Source of the DNA: Sphingobium sp.
Lineage (GTDB): Bacteria; Pseudomonadota; Alphaproteobacteria; Sphingomonadales; Sphingomonadaceae
DNA: 64,000 nucleotides
Direction of reading: 5' to 3'
Assembly (NCBI GenBank): GCA_003248935.1
Contig: QFQF01000008.1
Location: 1 to 64,000 of the forward strand
Made by a program: the position numbers and the translations under genes. The notes below the pieces were generated by a model. The model was not told the origin of the DNA and did no database searches. It saw only the letters and a list, made by a program, of their open reading frames with translations. Shown here in pieces: positions 24,928 to 33,918 of this stretch. How positions within the stretch are numbered: position 1 is the stretch's first letter; the number at the start of each line of letters is the position of its first letter.

Positions 24928-26238
24928 CTAGCGGGCCATCACCAGCAGCTTGTCGATCTTCCGCCCGTCCATGTCGACGATCTCGAACCGCCAGCCCTGA
25001 TCGTCGAAATGCTCGCCAACCTCGGGCAGGTGTTTGAGCACCCACAGCGCATGACCGGCGACTGTCGCGTAATCGCGGTCCTCGGGCAGGTCGATGGAGA
25101 TGCGGTCGGCGAGCGCATCGATCGGCATCTGGCCCGACACGAGCAGGCTGCCGTCTTCCCGCTCGACGACCTCCGGTTCGTCATAAAGGTCGCGGTCGGA
25201 CGCGAACTGGCCGGCGATGGCGGACAGCAGGTCGGCGGGCGTCACGATCCCCTCGAAATGCCCGTATTCGTCATGCACCATGACCATCGGCACGTCGGCG
25301 CGGCGCAACACTTCCAGCGCATCCATCGCGTCAACCTGATCCGGGACGACCTCCGCCTTGCGCATCAGCGAGGGCAGGTCGATCGCCTCCCCCCGGAACA
25401 GCGCGGACATGATGTCGCGCGCCTGGACGATGCCGATGATGTCCTCGACCGAACCGCGCCCGACCGGCAGACGGGTGTGCGGCGTCTGGAGCAAACGGTC
25501 GCGGATCGCCTCCGCGTCAGCACCGATATCGATCCAGTCGACGTCCATCCGCTGGGTCATCACCTCACGCACCGGCCGGTCGGCAAGACGCACGACGCCG
25601 GAAATGATCGCCCGCTCGCTTTCCTCGATGACGCCGGACTTGCTCGCTTCCGCGACGATCAGGTGCAACTCCTCGGCCGTCACATGCTGCTCGGATTCGC
25701 GGTCAAGGCGCAGCAGGCGGAAGACGAGCGCGCTCGACTTGTCGAGCAGCCAGACGACCGGCGCCGTCACCAGGGCCAGCCACTGCATCAGCGGCGCGAC
25801 GAACACCGCGATCGGCTCCGGCGCGCGGAGCGCAATCTGCTTGGGCACCAGTTCACCAACGATCAGCGAGGCATAGGTAGTCAGGCCGATGACCAGCGCG
25901 AACCCAAGATTTTCCGCCATGTTGGGATCGAAACCCAAACGCTGCAACCGTTGTCCCACCGGTGCGCCAAGGCTGGCGCCCGAATAGGCGCCGGCGAGAA
26001 TGCCGATCAGGGTGATGCCGATCTGCACTGTCGAAAGGAACTTGCCCGGATCGGCGCCGAGCGCCAGCGCCGCCCTGGCTCCACGCCGCCCCGCCTTCTC
26101 CATCGCCTGCAGCCGAGGCTTGCGGGACGAGACGATCGCCAGCTCCGACATCGCGAAGACGCCGTTCAGCACGACCAGCGCAAGGATGATGAGCAGGTCG
26201 ATCCAGGGAAATGGGGTCAAAGGAGGGAGGTTGGCCAT
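24928..26238 (-). CDS. CNNM/CBS hemolysin-family transporter-like protein
   Basis: A 436-residue protein with an N-terminal CNNM membrane domain (hydrophobic segments at about residues 9-30, 60-90, 100-125 and 130-155), two CBS domains (about 200-330, including PVREVMTQRMDVDWID and EDIIGIVQARDIMSALF) and a C-terminal CorC_HlyC domain. Relatives (YfjD, CorB/CorC, TlyC) act in magnesium or cobalt export or resistance. ATG 26238 is preferred over 26256 because GGGAGAAG sits 8 bases upstream of it. It is divergent from the OmpA lipoprotein gene. Confidence 0.92.
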   Translation of the reverse strand: MANLPPLTPFPWIDLLIILALVVLNGVFAMSELAIVSSRKPRLQAMEKAGRRGARAALALGADPGKFLSTVQIGITLIGILAGAYSGASLGAPVGQRLQRLGFDPNMAENLGFALVIGLTTYASLIVGELVPKQIALRAPEPIAVFVAPLMQWLALVTAPVVWLLDKSSALVFRLLRLDRESEQHVTAEELHLIVAEASKSGVIEESERAIISGVVRLADRPVREVMTQRMDVDWIDIGADAEAIRDRLLQTPHTRLPVGRGSVEDIIGIVQARDIMSALFRGEAIDLPSLMRKAEVVPDQVDAMDALEVLRRADVPMVMVHDEYGHFEGIVTPADLLSAIAGQFASDRDLYDEPEVVEREDGSLLVSGQMPIDALADRISIDLPEDRDYATVAGHALWVLKHLPEVGEHFDDQGWRFEIVDMDGRKIDKLLVMAR

Positions 26239-26390
26239 GGCGGTCTTCTCCCTCATGCCGGGAATCTTTCGATTTCACAACAGCAACATCAGTCGCCGTT
26301 CAGTTCGGCTGTGGAACAAATACGCCCGCAAGGCGCTTGTCCGGCAGTCGCGAGCGATTGGCAAACATTTGATACAAGGGAGAATAAGCC

Positions 26391-27074
26391 ATGAAGGGTT
26401 CGCAAATGAAGATGATGGGCGCGGCCTGCCTCACCGCGCTGCTGTTCACCACCGCCTGCACCACCGACCCGCAAACCGGCGAGCGGCGCGTGTCGAAGGC
26501 GGCGATCGGCGGCATCGGCGGCGCGCTCGGCGGTTATCTGCTCGGCGATCTTGTCGGCGGACGGCATGACCGGACCGAGAAGATTCTGGGCGCGGGCATC
26601 GGCGCCGTCGCGGGCGCCGGCATCGGATCGTACATGGATGCACAGGAACGCAAGCTGCGTGAGGAAACGGCGGGCAGCGGCGTCGACGTGGTCCGCGACG
26701 GTGACAGCCTGCTGCTGCGCATGCCGTCCGGCATCACCTTCGCGCATGATTCGTCGTCCATCGAGCCGCAGTTCCAGCCGACACTGAACCAGGTCGCCTC
26801 AACCCTCGCCGAATATCCGAAGACCTATATCGACGTGTACGGCCATACCGACAGCGACGGCTCGGATGAATATAATCAGGCGCTTTCGGAACGGCGGGCG
26901 CAGTCCGTCGCCGGCTACCTGAACAGCCATGGCGTGCAGTCGGCGCGTATGGCCACCCGCGGCTATGGCGAGACCCAGCCGATCGCCACGAACGCGACGG
27001 CCGAAGGCAAGGCCGCAAACCGCAGGGTCGAAATCAAGATCGTGCCGGTCACCGAGCAGGATCTGCGCGGCTGA
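26391..27074 (+). CDS. OmpA-family outer-membrane lipoprotein (YiaD-like)
   Basis: A 227-residue protein. A short signal with the lipobox TTAC (cysteine near residue 23) is followed by a glycine-zipper region (AIGGIGGALGGYLLGDLVGG, then AGIGAVAGAGIGSYMD), then a C-terminal OmpA peptidoglycan-binding domain (IDVYGHTDSDGSDEYNQALS, SERRAQSVAGYL, and NRRVEIKIVP at the end). It anchors the outer membrane to the cell wall. AGGGAGAA lies just upstream of ATG 26391. A strong intrinsic terminator follows. Confidence 0.93.
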   Translation: MKGSQMKMMGAACLTALLFTTACTTDPQTGERRVSKAAIGGIGGALGGYLLGDLVGGRHDRTEKILGAGIGAVAGAGIGSYMDAQERKLREETAGSGVDVVRDGDSLLLRMPSGITFAHDSSSIEPQFQPTLNQVASTLAEYPKTYIDVYGHTDSDGSDEYNQALSERRAQSVAGYLNSHGVQSARMATRGYGETQPIATNATAEGKAANRRVEIKIVPVTEQDLRG

Positions 27075-27085
27075 CAGCATCACAT

Positions 27086-27125
27086 GCCGCTTGGCACGCA
27101 ATCGTGCCATGCGGCTATTTCTTCC
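27086..27125 (+). terminator. Intrinsic terminator after the OmpA lipoprotein gene
   Basis: GCCGC-tt-GGCACG (27086-27098) pairs with CGTGCC-at-GCGGC (27103-27115) around a CAAT loop and is followed by TATTTCTT. It starts 12 bases after the stop codon, which is good placement for a Rho-independent terminator. Confidence 0.75.
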
Positions 27126-27173
27126 GGTCTCCGGGTGCGCTACGCGGCCACCAGCGGAATCGGGAGATGATGT

Positions 27174-28088
27174 TTGGGCACGCCTTCACGGGCCTGGACT
27201 TATGGAGTGCTGGCAATTGTCGTGCTGTTCTGGGCCGGCAATTCCATTGTCGCGCGTGCCGTCCACGACCAGATCCCGCCCTTCTCGCTCGCCTTCGGCC
27301 GATGGATGGGGGCGCTGCTGATCCTCATGCCGCTGGCGTTCCGCCACATCGTCGCGGATCGTGCGGAGATCAGACGTCATTGGCGCATCATCGGACTGCT
27401 GGCCCTGACCGGCATCGGCATGTTCAACGCCCTCCTCTATTCAGGGCTGCAGTATACGACCGCAAGCAACGGCTTGCTCATTCAGGCCGGAATACCCGCG
27501 CTCGTCCTGCTGCTCGACTTCGTCTTTTTTCGGACCCGGCCACGTCCGATTGAGGTGGTCGGGGTAACGCTCGCCCTGCTCGGCGTGTTCACGATCGTAT
27601 TCCGGGCGGACCCGGCCGCGTTCGCCTCGCTCCAGTTCGGCAAGGGCGATGCGCTGGTGTGCTGCGCGGTGATCGTGTGGGCAATCTACACGTCGCTGCT
27701 GCGCCTGCGTCCTGCAATCCACCCGATAAGCTTTCTTGCCACAACCTTCCTGATCGGCGCCGTGGTCATGCTGCCCTTCGCCGCGCGGGAGTGGTGGACG
27801 CATCCGATCATTTTCACCCCCGCCGTCTGCCTCGCGATCGCCTACGTCGCGACCTTCCCCTCGCTGATCGCCTATCTGCTGTACAATCGCGCGGTCGGGA
27901 TATTGGGGGCGGGCGCCGCAGGACAGATGATCAGCCTGCAACCGCTGTTCGGCGCGCTTCTGGCGGCCGCGATCCTCAGCGAACCGCTCCATCCCTATCA
28001 TCTCGCGGGCATGGCCCTCATCCTGATCGGTATCGCGCTGCCGCTGATCAGCCCGGCGATAACAGGCCGCTTCAGAAGCTCGCCTTGA
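27174..28088 (+). CDS. DMT family transporter (EamA)
   Basis: A 304-residue drug/metabolite transporter with ten hydrophobic helices arranged as two EamA repeats. GVLAIVVLFWAGNSIVARAV opens the first. QYTTASNGLLIQAGIPALV and LYNRAVGILGAGAAGQMISL are the conserved ends of repeats one and two. The substrate is unknown. The start appears to be TTG 27174, with GGGAG 7 bases upstream (27162-27166). The 3' end overlaps the convergent marC-family gene by 17 bases. Confidence 0.9.
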   Translation: MGTPSRAWTYGVLAIVVLFWAGNSIVARAVHDQIPPFSLAFGRWMGALLILMPLAFRHIVADRAEIRRHWRIIGLLALTGIGMFNALLYSGLQYTTASNGLLIQAGIPALVLLLDFVFFRTRPRPIEVVGVTLALLGVFTIVFRADPAAFASLQFGKGDALVCCAVIVWAIYTSLLRLRPAIHPISFLATTFLIGAVVMLPFAAREWWTHPIIFTPAVCLAIAYVATFPSLIAYLLYNRAVGILGAGAAGQMISLQPLFGALLAAAILSEPLHPYHLAGMALILIGIALPLISPAITGRFRSSP

Positions 28089-28689
28089 GCCCGTCGATCA
28101 CGAACTGGATGGCCAGCGCCGCCAGCAGAACACCCAGCACACGGGTGATCACCGCCTCGATCTTCTGACCCAGCAGCTTCATCAGCGGTCCGGCGGCCAG
28201 CAGCGCGCCGAGCATCAGCAGCAGGGTCAGCAGCAGCGCGCCGAACACAGCCAGACGATCGGCAAAACCGTTGGCGCGCGCCATCAACAGCATCACCGTC
28301 GCGATCGACCCCGGCCCGGCGATCATCGGCATCGCCATGGGGAAAACGGAAACGTCCTCCACCTCCGGCGTCTCGGCAATCTTCTGCGCACGATCTTCGC
28401 GCCGCTGCGTACGCTTCTCGAACACCATATCCATCGCGATCAGGAACAGCATGATGCCACCAGCGATACGGAAGCTGTCGAGGTTGATGCCCAGCAGGCC
28501 GAGCACCTGCTTTCCCCACAGGGCGAAGACAACGAGGATGGCGGCGGCAATACCCACGGCACGGATCGCCATCGCCCGGCGCTGCGCAGCGTTCGCGCCA
28601 GTCGTCATGCTGGCGTAGATCGGCGCACAACCGGGCGGATCGATAACCACGAACAGCGTCACGAACGCGGATAGGAAAAGCGCGGTCAT
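28072..28689 (-). CDS. MarC family membrane protein
   Basis: A 205-residue protein with six hydrophobic segments and the MarC/UPF0056 pattern: FVTLFVVIDPPGCAPIYASM at the start and VFPMAMPMIAGPGSIATVML in the middle. The molecular function of the family is not established; the original link to antibiotic resistance was not confirmed. Its ATG overlaps the stop of the upstream gene (ATGA), so it is the last gene of the folD cluster. Confidence 0.93.
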   Translation of the reverse strand: MTALFLSAFVTLFVVIDPPGCAPIYASMTTGANAAQRRAMAIRAVGIAAAILVVFALWGKQVLGLLGINLDSFRIAGGIMLFLIAMDMVFEKRTQRREDRAQKIAETPEVEDVSVFPMAMPMIAGPGSIATVMLLMARANGFADRLAVFGALLLTLLLMLGALLAAGPLMKLLGQKIEAVITRVLGVLLAALAIQFVIDGLKASF

Positions 28690-29429
28690 GCAGCGGGCGC
28701 CTTTACCTGATCATCGATGACGACGCTGTCCCCGCCCTCCTGACGCATATGCACCACGAAACGGCGGGACAGGTCAGGCGCCACGGTCATGCTCCAGCTT
28801 AAGGTGCCATCGGCCGACGCGCCGCTGCCCGAGGGCAGGAATGGCGCGGGCTTCTCCGGTTTGCCCGGCTTGCCGGGTCGCCCGGCGGCAGGCGACCCGG
28901 CATCCTCTCCCATAAGCGGACGCGGTCGGCGGGGCGGGCAGGCCGCAACTTTTCCCGTGATCATTTCCGGCTCGGCGCGCGACACGGACAAGGTATCGCC
29001 ATGGTCGAGCACCCAGTGCCAACCCTTCTTCGGATCACGCCGCCAGATGGAGGTGAAATAGCCCTGGCTGCCGTCGGGCCGCTGCCAGCTGCCAGTGCTG
29101 GCCGCCACGCCGCCGTCGCAGGACATGTAGACTGCGTGGGGTTGCCACTTCATTGGCGAAGCAGGGTCTTTCCGTCCCTTAAGCCAGGTCTGGGCGACCA
29201 CCTGTTCGGGTACGAACATCACCGCCTCCTTGGCCGCGGTCTCGCGAAAGGCCGTCCATTGCCCCTTCTCCCGGGCGAGTTGGCTGAAGCCGATCTCCGC
29301 CGCGATCACCGCACTGGGGTTGGCCGACAGCCCCATCATGCGGCCACCCGGCCCCCTGCCGCCCTGCGCGTCCGCATTCCCCGCGACAGCCATCAGGGCC
29401 ACGACGAGGAGAAGGCGGACGGAACGCAT
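28686..29429 (-). CDS. Secreted DUF4440/NTF2-like protein
   Basis: A 247-residue exported protein. It has a clear signal peptide (SVRLLLVVALMAVAGNADAQ, cleavage after ADA), a cone-shaped NTF2/SnoaL-like domain (FSQLAREKGQWTAFRETAAK, GYFTSIWRRDPKKGWHWVLD, which resembles DUF4440), and a low-complexity proline/glycine/lysine stretch. The last 60 residues are extra beta-type sequence. The function is unknown. The start overlaps the folD stop by one base (TGATG), and the end overlaps the marC-family start. Confidence 0.75.
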   Translation of the reverse strand: MRSVRLLLVVALMAVAGNADAQGGRGPGGRMMGLSANPSAVIAAEIGFSQLAREKGQWTAFRETAAKEAVMFVPEQVVAQTWLKGRKDPASPMKWQPHAVYMSCDGGVAASTGSWQRPDGSQGYFTSIWRRDPKKGWHWVLDHGDTLSVSRAEPEMITGKVAACPPRRPRPLMGEDAGSPAAGRPGKPGKPEKPAPFLPSGSGASADGTLSWSMTVAPDLSRRFVVHMRQEGGDSVVIDDQVKAPAA

Positions 29430-30322
29430 CAGAGGCCCTGCGGCGGCGCCAGACCGGCCCGCGCATGGGCCGCGACCAGCGTGTTGCGCAGCAGGACGGC
29501 GATGGTCATCGGGCCGACACCGCCCGGCACCGGCGTGATCGCGCGGACATGGCTGATCGCCTCTGCCGTGGCGACGTCGCCGACGATCCGGCTCTTGCCC
29601 TCTTCGAGGCCCGGCACGCGGTTGATGCCAACATCGATCACGGTGGCGCCGGGCTTGATCCACTCGCCCTTCACCATCTCCGGGCGGCCGACGGCGGCGA
29701 CGACGATGTCGGCGCGGTGCACGACCGACGCCAGATCCTTCGTCCGGCTATGCGCAATGGTGACGGTGCAGTTCTCGGCGAGCAGCAGTTGGCCCATCGG
29801 CTTGCCGACAATGTTGGAACGGCCGACCACCACCGCCTCCAGACCCGACAGGTCGCCCAGTTCATCCTTCAGCAGCATCAGGCAGCCAAGCGGCGTGCAG
29901 GGCACCATCGCCGGCTGACCGACGGCAAGACGGCCCGCATTGACGACGTGAAAGCCGTCCACATCCTTGGCGGGGTCGATGGCGGCCAGCACCGCCGCCT
30001 CGTCGATATGGTCGGGCAGCGGCAACTGTACGAGGATGCCGTCGACGCGTGCATCGGCGTTCAGTTCCTCGATCAGGTCGAGCAGGTCGTCCTCGCCGAT
30101 CGTCGCCGGACGCTTGAACTCGAAGCTTTCCATGCCGACTTCGACCGTCATCCGGCCCTTGTTGCGCACATAGACGGCGCTCGCCGGGTCTTCCCCAACC
30201 AGCACGACCGCGAGGCCGGGTTTGCGTGCCGCAGCTCCGACAAACGCCGGGACTGCGCCCGCGATCCGCTCGCGCAGCCCTGCCGCGAAAGCCTTGCCAT
30301 CAATGCTCTTGCCGATCGTCAT
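29429..30322 (-). CDS. folD: Bifunctional methylenetetrahydrofolate dehydrogenase / cyclohydrolase
   Basis: A 297-residue FolD, which interconverts 5,10-methylene-, methenyl- and 10-formyl-tetrahydrofolate with NADP. It shows YVRNKGRMTVEVGMESFEF (the catalytic K is in the Y-x-x-x-K pattern), GILVQLPLPDHIDE, KDVDGFHVVNAGRLA, VVVGRSNIVGKPMGQLLL (NADP loop) and TPVPGGVGPMTIAVLL. ATG 30322 overlaps the DUF167 stop by 4 bases. It sits inside a tight minus-strand cluster from YggT to MarC. Confidence 0.97.
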   Translation of the reverse strand: MTIGKSIDGKAFAAGLRERIAGAVPAFVGAAARKPGLAVVLVGEDPASAVYVRNKGRMTVEVGMESFEFKRPATIGEDDLLDLIEELNADARVDGILVQLPLPDHIDEAAVLAAIDPAKDVDGFHVVNAGRLAVGQPAMVPCTPLGCLMLLKDELGDLSGLEAVVVGRSNIVGKPMGQLLLAENCTVTIAHSRTKDLASVVHRADIVVAAVGRPEMVKGEWIKPGATVIDVGINRVPGLEEGKSRIVGDVATAEAISHVRAITPVPGGVGPMTIAVLLRNTLVAAHARAGLAPPQGL

Positions 30323-30636
30323 AGTTCGCCCGTTGTCAGTAATGTGAGCCGATCCGCCAACGCGTCGTCCGCCCGCGTGATCCGCAGGCGCTTTAGCCGG
30401 TTGGTATCCCCGGATTCCAGAGAAATCGACCCTTTGGGTATCGCAAGCAACCGCGCCAGCATGTCGACGAGCGCCCCGTTGGCCCGTCCCCGCTCCGGCA
30501 CGGCCCGCACGGAGGCGGCCAGCCACATGGCGCCGGAGGCAACATTCCAGATGCCACCCGCTTCGTCCCGCGCCGCGCCCGGTTTCAGCCGCACCTGCAA
30601 CAGGATGTCGGCTCCCTCGCGGCGCCAGGCCGTCAC
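30319..30636 (-). CDS. DUF167 family protein (YggU-like)
   Basis: A 105-residue protein with the DUF167 pattern: LQVRLKPGAARDEAGGIW, the conserved AVPERGRANGALVDMLA and SISLESGDTNRLKRLRI. The function is unknown. In many bacteria the YggU homologue is encoded next to YggT, as here. It overlaps YggT and folD by 4 bases on either side. Confidence 0.92.
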   Translation of the reverse strand: MTAWRREGADILLQVRLKPGAARDEAGGIWNVASGAMWLAASVRAVPERGRANGALVDMLARLLAIPKGSISLESGDTNRLKRLRITRADDALADRLTLLTTGEL

Positions 30637-30926
30637 ATCAGCGAGGAGAAGAGCGGCGGCAGGATGGCCTGGCGGATGATCAATATGCCCAGAAGCACGA
30701 CCATAGGCGACAGGTCGAGCGCGCCGAGATCAGGCATGATCCGCCGGATCGGCCGGTATATCGGCTGGGTTATCCGGTCGAGGGCATACATCACGTTGCG
30801 CACGAACTCGCTGTAGGTGTTGATCACGTTGAAGGCGATCAGCCAGCTCAGGATCGCCTGGATGATGATGATCCACCACAGCACGTCCAGCAGGATGACG
30901 ATGATCTGATAGAGCGCGTAAGCCAT
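30633..30926 (-). CDS. YggT family membrane protein
   Basis: A 97-residue membrane protein with two long hydrophobic segments (about residues 2-30 and 65-92) linked by the family motif RITQPIYRPIRRIMPDLGAL. YggT/CcmB3 proteins are linked to osmotic tolerance, septation or cytochrome assembly in different bacteria; its exact role here is unknown. First gene of the YggT-DUF167-folD-DUF4440-marC cluster. Confidence 0.93.
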   Translation of the reverse strand: MAYALYQIIVILLDVLWWIIIIQAILSWLIAFNVINTYSEFVRNVMYALDRITQPIYRPIRRIMPDLGALDLSPMVVLLGILIIRQAILPPLFSSLM

Positions 30927-31025
30927 TGGGTCTCCAGAGGCGTCGATCCGCCCCCTCTAGCCGAGAGACGGGCGCCCCGACAAGCGCGACCGGCCCGGAC
31001 GGGCGCGAATTTCTGCGAACGTCGT

Positions 31026-31928
31026 TCAGAGGCGGACGAGCGTGCCGGCACCCTTGCGCGTGAAGATTTCGAGCAGCATCGCATGCGGCACACGGCCGTC
31101 GAGGATGACGGCGGCGTCCACCCCGCCCTGCACCGCGGCAAGGCACGTCTCCAGCTTCGGGATCATGCCGCCGGAAATCGTGCCGTCCGCCTGCAGCCCG
31201 AGGATCTTCGCGGGATCGAGGTCAGTCAGCAGTTCGCCCTGCTTGTCGAGCACGCCGGGCACGTCGGTCAGCAGGAACAGGCGCGCCGCGCCCAGCGCGG
31301 CCGCGACCGCGCCGGCCATGGTGTCCGCATTGATGTTGTAGGTCTGCCCATCCTCGCCGATGGCGATCGGCGCGATCACCGGGATCATGCCCGCGCCGCT
31401 GATCGTGTCGAGCAGGGTGCGGTCGACCCTCGCCGGCTCGCCGACGAAGCCCAGGTCGACGACCTTCTCGATATTGCTGTCCGGGTCCTTCTTGGTGCGG
31501 ACGACCTTGGTCGCGGTGACGAAACCGTCATCCTTGCCCGACAAGCCGACGGCGCGCCCGCCCGCCTGACCGATCCAGTTCACCAGTTCCTTGTTGATCG
31601 CACCCGACAGGACCATTTCGGCCACCTTCGCGGTTTCCGCATCGGTCACACGCAGACCGTCGACGAAGCTGCTCTCGACGCCCAGCTGCTTCAGCATCGC
31701 GCCGATCTGCGGCCCGCCGCCATGGACGACGACGGGATTGATGCCCACCGCCTTCATCAGCACCACGTCCTCGGCGAAGTCGCGCGCCAGTTCCGGATCG
31801 CCCATCGCATGGCCGCCATATTTCACGACGAAGGTCTTGCCCGCGTAGCGCTGCATGTACGGCAGCGCCTCGGTCAGCGTCTCGGCCTTGGCCAGGAGTG
31901 CGGGATCGGGATCGTGTTTGCTCGCCAT
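31026..31928 (-). CDS. argB: Acetylglutamate kinase
   Basis: A 300-residue ArgB, which phosphorylates N-acetylglutamate in arginine biosynthesis. Family marks are TFVVKYGGHAMGDPELARDF, NPVVVHGGGPQIGAMLKQLG (substrate loop), GQAGGRAVGLSGKDDGFV, YNINADTMAGAVAAALGA and ISGGMIPKLETCLAAV. ATG 31928 is the family-like start. The next gene on the strand starts 99 bases later, so co-transcription with YggT is possible. Confidence 0.98.
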   Translation of the reverse strand: MASKHDPDPALLAKAETLTEALPYMQRYAGKTFVVKYGGHAMGDPELARDFAEDVVLMKAVGINPVVVHGGGPQIGAMLKQLGVESSFVDGLRVTDAETAKVAEMVLSGAINKELVNWIGQAGGRAVGLSGKDDGFVTATKVVRTKKDPDSNIEKVVDLGFVGEPARVDRTLLDTISGAGMIPVIAPIAIGEDGQTYNINADTMAGAVAAALGAARLFLLTDVPGVLDKQGELLTDLDPAKILGLQADGTISGGMIPKLETCLAAVQGGVDAAVILDGRVPHAMLLEIFTRKGAGTLVRL

Positions 31929-31978
31929 GCGCGGGCGCATAGGGCCATTGGGCCCGGGAGACAAGCGAGAGACTGCCG

Positions 31979-32575
31979 TCAGGCGCGGTCGAGACGGCGG
32001 CCGAGCGCCACGAACAAGGATATGAGCGGCGGCACCAGGACGATCGACAGGATCACCTTCGTGACCATCTGCCCCGCCATCAGGCCGAGGATGTCACGTT
32101 CCCCGAAGAAGGAGATGGTGATGAAGAGCACCGTGTCGACGACCTGCGACACGATGCTGGCGATCATCCCGCGTAGCCAGACGAAGCGCCCCTTCGTCCC
32201 GTCCTTGGGCGCCAGCTTGGCCATCATCATCCGCGCGCCCTGCCCCACCACGATCGGGAAGGCGTCGATGGCGGGCGGATACATGCCGGCGTCATGCGGC
32301 AGCAGGATCACCAGCCGGATGAGCGCGGTCGCCACGATCAGCGGGATGAAACCCAGCCGCACGAGCTGCGTCGCCGTCTTCTGCCCGTGCAGTTCCGCGA
32401 TCGCGCTGGAGATAACGACAAGCAGCAGGAAAGCGAAGATGCCCGCCTCCACTGCCAGCGGGCCGAGCGCGACCTGCTTCACGCCCAATATGCCCGCAAT
32501 GCACACCATGCCGCCGTACAGCACGGAGAAGATGAAAAGGGAGCGGGAAATGGAGGGCGCGGCCGGGTCGGTCAT
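31979..32575 (-). CDS. Queuosine precursor transporter (YhhQ family)
   Basis: A 198-residue membrane protein with about six helices. VLYGGMVCIAGILGVKQVAL, VISSAIAELHGQKTATQLVR and WLRGMIASIVSQVVDTVLFI are the YhhQ/VUT_1 signatures. These proteins import preQ0 or preQ1 for queuosine modification of tRNA. ATG 32575 is chosen because it gives the family-like start (MTDPAAPS) and has AGGGAGG directly upstream, although the spacing is short; GTG 32635 would add 20 residues. Confidence 0.88.
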   Translation of the reverse strand: MTDPAAPSISRSLFIFSVLYGGMVCIAGILGVKQVALGPLAVEAGIFAFLLLVVISSAIAELHGQKTATQLVRLGFIPLIVATALIRLVILLPHDAGMYPPAIDAFPIVVGQGARMMMAKLAPKDGTKGRFVWLRGMIASIVSQVVDTVLFITISFFGERDILGLMAGQMVTKVILSIVLVPPLISLFVALGRRLDRA

Positions 32576-32639
32576 GCCCTCCCTTAACGGCTTTCCGGCC
32601 GCCACGAAAGCGGCGACCGGAAGAAGCCTTGCCACGGGA

Positions 32640-33710
32640 TTACCTGACCGTCGCCATGTCGATGACGAAGCGATATTTCACGTCGCTCTTCAGCATCCGC
32701 TCATAGGCGGCGTTGATCTCGCTGATCGCGATCGGCTCGACGTCCGACAACACGCCATGCTCGGCACAGAAATCGAGCATTTCCTGCGTTTCCGCTATGC
32801 CGCCGATCAGCGACCCGGCCAATGCCCTGCGCTTGAAGATGAGGTTCATCACCTGCGGGGAGGGGTGGGGATGCTCCGGCACACCGACCAGCGTCATGGT
32901 ACCGTCCCGCTTCAGCAGCGTCATGAACGCATCGAGGTCGTGGCTCGCCGCAACGGTGTTCAGGATGAAGTCGAGGCTGTTGGCCTGCGCCGCCATCTGG
33001 TCCGCATCGCGCGAGACGATGACTTCATCGGCGCCGAGCGCATGGGCATCCTGGCGCTTCGATTCGGAAGTGGTGAAGGCGACCACATGCGCGCCGAGCG
33101 CATGGGCAAGCTTGATGCCCATATGGCCAAGGCCGCCGATGCCGACGATGCCGACCTTCTTGCCCGGCCCGACCTTCCAGTGACGCAGCGGCGACCAGGT
33201 CGTAATGCCCGCGCACAGCAGCGGCGCAACGGCGGCAAGGTCGCTTTCGGGATGACGGACCTTCAACACGAATTCCTCGCGCACGACGATGTGGTCGGAA
33301 TAGCCGCCGAAGGTATGCCCGAAATCGGGGTCTGGACCATTATAGGTGCCGACAAAGCCGCTCTCGCAATATTGCTCCAGCCCCTCCTTGCAGGACGAGC
33401 ATTCCAGACAGCTGTCGACCATGCAGCCGACGCCGACCAGATCGCCGACGGCAAACTTCGTGACATCGGTGCCGACCGCCGTAACCTTGCCGACGATCTC
33501 GTGGCCGGGAAGGCAGGGATAGATCGTGCCATCCCATTCGGACCGCGTCTGGTGCAGGTCGGAGTGGCATACGCCGCAATGCAGGATATCGATCGCGACG
33601 TCGTTCGCACGCGGCGCGCGCCGCTCGAAGGTGAAGGGAACGAGCGGCGTGGTGAAGGGAACGAGCGGCGTGGTGCCGGACTGCGCGGCATAGCCATGGG
33701 CTGTCGTCAT
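32640..33710 (-). CDS. Zinc-dependent NAD(P) alcohol dehydrogenase
   Basis: A 356-residue medium-chain dehydrogenase of the cinnamyl-alcohol/aldehyde reductase group. It shows LHCGVCHSDLHQTRSEWDG (catalytic zinc), PGHEIVGKVTAVG, a structural-zinc cysteine cluster (CLECSSCKEGLEQYC) and VGIVGIGGLGHMGIKLAHAL (cofactor). It should reduce aldehydes or oxidise primary alcohols with NADP(H). GGAG sits 7 bases before ATG 33710. A 21-base tandem duplication near the start repeats TTPLVPF, giving seven extra residues at about positions 13-26. The rest of the protein is intact. Confidence 0.93.
   Translation of the reverse strand: MTTAHGYAAQSGTTPLVPFTTPLVPFTFERRAPRANDVAIDILHCGVCHSDLHQTRSEWDGTIYPCLPGHEIVGKVTAVGTDVTKFAVGDLVGVGCMVDSCLECSSCKEGLEQYCESGFVGTYNGPDPDFGHTFGGYSDHIVVREEFVLKVRHPESDLAAVAPLLCAGITTWSPLRHWKVGPGKKVGIVGIGGLGHMGIKLAHALGAHVVAFTTSESKRQDAHALGADEVIVSRDADQMAAQANSLDFILNTVAASHDLDAFMTLLKRDGTMTLVGVPEHPHPSPQVMNLIFKRRALAGSLIGGIAETQEMLDFCAEHGVLSDVEPIAISEINAAYERMLKSDVKYRFVIDMATVR
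33631..33675. repeat. 21-bp tandem duplication inside the alcohol dehydrogenase gene
   Basis: Two identical 21-base copies (33631-33651 and 33652-33672) followed by the first three bases of a third. Each copy begins gtgaagggaacg. They keep the reading frame and encode the doubled peptide TTPLVPF-TTPLVPF on the minus strand. This looks like recent replication slippage. Confidence 0.9.
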
Positions 33711-33918
33711 GGGACATCTCCAGGGAGGATGGTCTGTGGAAGCGGCGGGGTACCGGAGGAACCGGCAGCGCCAAAACCAACATCGAACCGATCGACCGCA
33801 TTTTCAAGTCTCGGCCGATGGCTCCACCATGGTCAAGATCGGCTCTGGCTCCCTTCGCCGCGCGGTGTATAACGAAGCGTCCGGAGCGCGGGCGTCCTTA
33901 TCATGGACAAGGGGTCGC

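Noticed and set aside
26313..26337. GGAAC-N16-CGCT upstream of the OmpA lipoprotein as an EcfG promoter
   Set aside because: The -10 part departs from CGTT at a position that matters, and the gene is not a clear stress gene; too weak to call.
31083..33872. A 929-codon plus-strand frame crossing argB, the queuosine transporter and the alcohol dehydrogenase
   Set aside because: It runs antisense through three well-supported genes and ends in low-complexity sequence.
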